Position numbers and translations under genes: made by a program | The notes under the pieces: generated by a model | Databases searched by the model: none | What the model was told of the DNA's origin: nothing | Seen by the model: the letters and a program-made list of their open reading frames with translations, nothing else | Shown: in pieces, positions 5,680 to 5,683 of the stretch | Layout: every line of letters begins with the position of its first letter | Position numbering within the stretch: the first letter of the stretch is position 1 | Assembly (NCBI GenBank): GCA_945862035.1 | Contig: CAMAXB010000209.1 | Span: 1-5,683, forward strand | Reading direction: 5' to 3' | Length of the DNA: 5,683 nt | From: Opitutus sp. GAS368 | GTDB lineage: Bacteria > Verrucomicrobiota > Verrucomicrobiia > Opitutales > Opitutaceae

Positions 5680-5683
5680 GGCA

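Overview
The window is GC-rich and tightly packed. It looks like chromosomal DNA from a Verrucomicrobiota bacterium, probably near Opitutaceae. That placement is inferred from three things: the Rho family type (a very long Gly/Gln/Lys-rich N-terminal extension on a conserved Rho core), the coaE-rho-gspE/pilB-pilT order, and dispersed CACGAAG / CCACGGAA-type repeats of a kind I associate with such genomes. No rRNA, tRNA, CRISPR array or complete mobile element was seen.

Layout. On the minus strand, read from about 4483 down to 1, lie coaE (dephospho-CoA kinase), rho (termination factor), a GspE/PilB-type secretion/pilus ATPase, and a remnant of pilT. The first three are intact, with gaps of 46 and 35 nt, and the pilT remnant overlaps the end of the ATPase gene, so the four look like one transcription unit. 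The pilT relic keeps an N-terminal piece of about 45 residues and a C-terminal piece of about 60 residues in different frames. The ATPase core between them is missing, including Walker A, Walker B and the His box.

Divergent from coaE, on the plus strand, a gene starts near 4578. It looks like the N-terminus of an HD-type phosphohydrolase family protein. It loses frame at about 4765-4771, inside the first metal-ligand motif, and then fades out. From about 4850 to 5053 (about 200 nt) there is no gene, only two kinds of short repeat: a CACGAAG-like short tandem and an 18-nt imperfect inverted repeat with a 44-nt loop.

The right end, on the minus strand, is a type II toxin-antitoxin pair. A ribbon-helix-helix/FitA-like antitoxin (5437-5679) precedes a VapC-like PIN-domain toxin (5054-5440), with an ATGA stop/start overlap.

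Functionally the window joins a housekeeping block (CoA synthesis, transcription termination) to a type IV pilus/type II secretion motor, and beyond coaE to an accessory patch with a broken gene, repeats and a TA module. I found no convincing wholly new system. The most notable signals are the gutted pilT, the long disordered Rho extension, and the broken-gene/repeat/TA junction.
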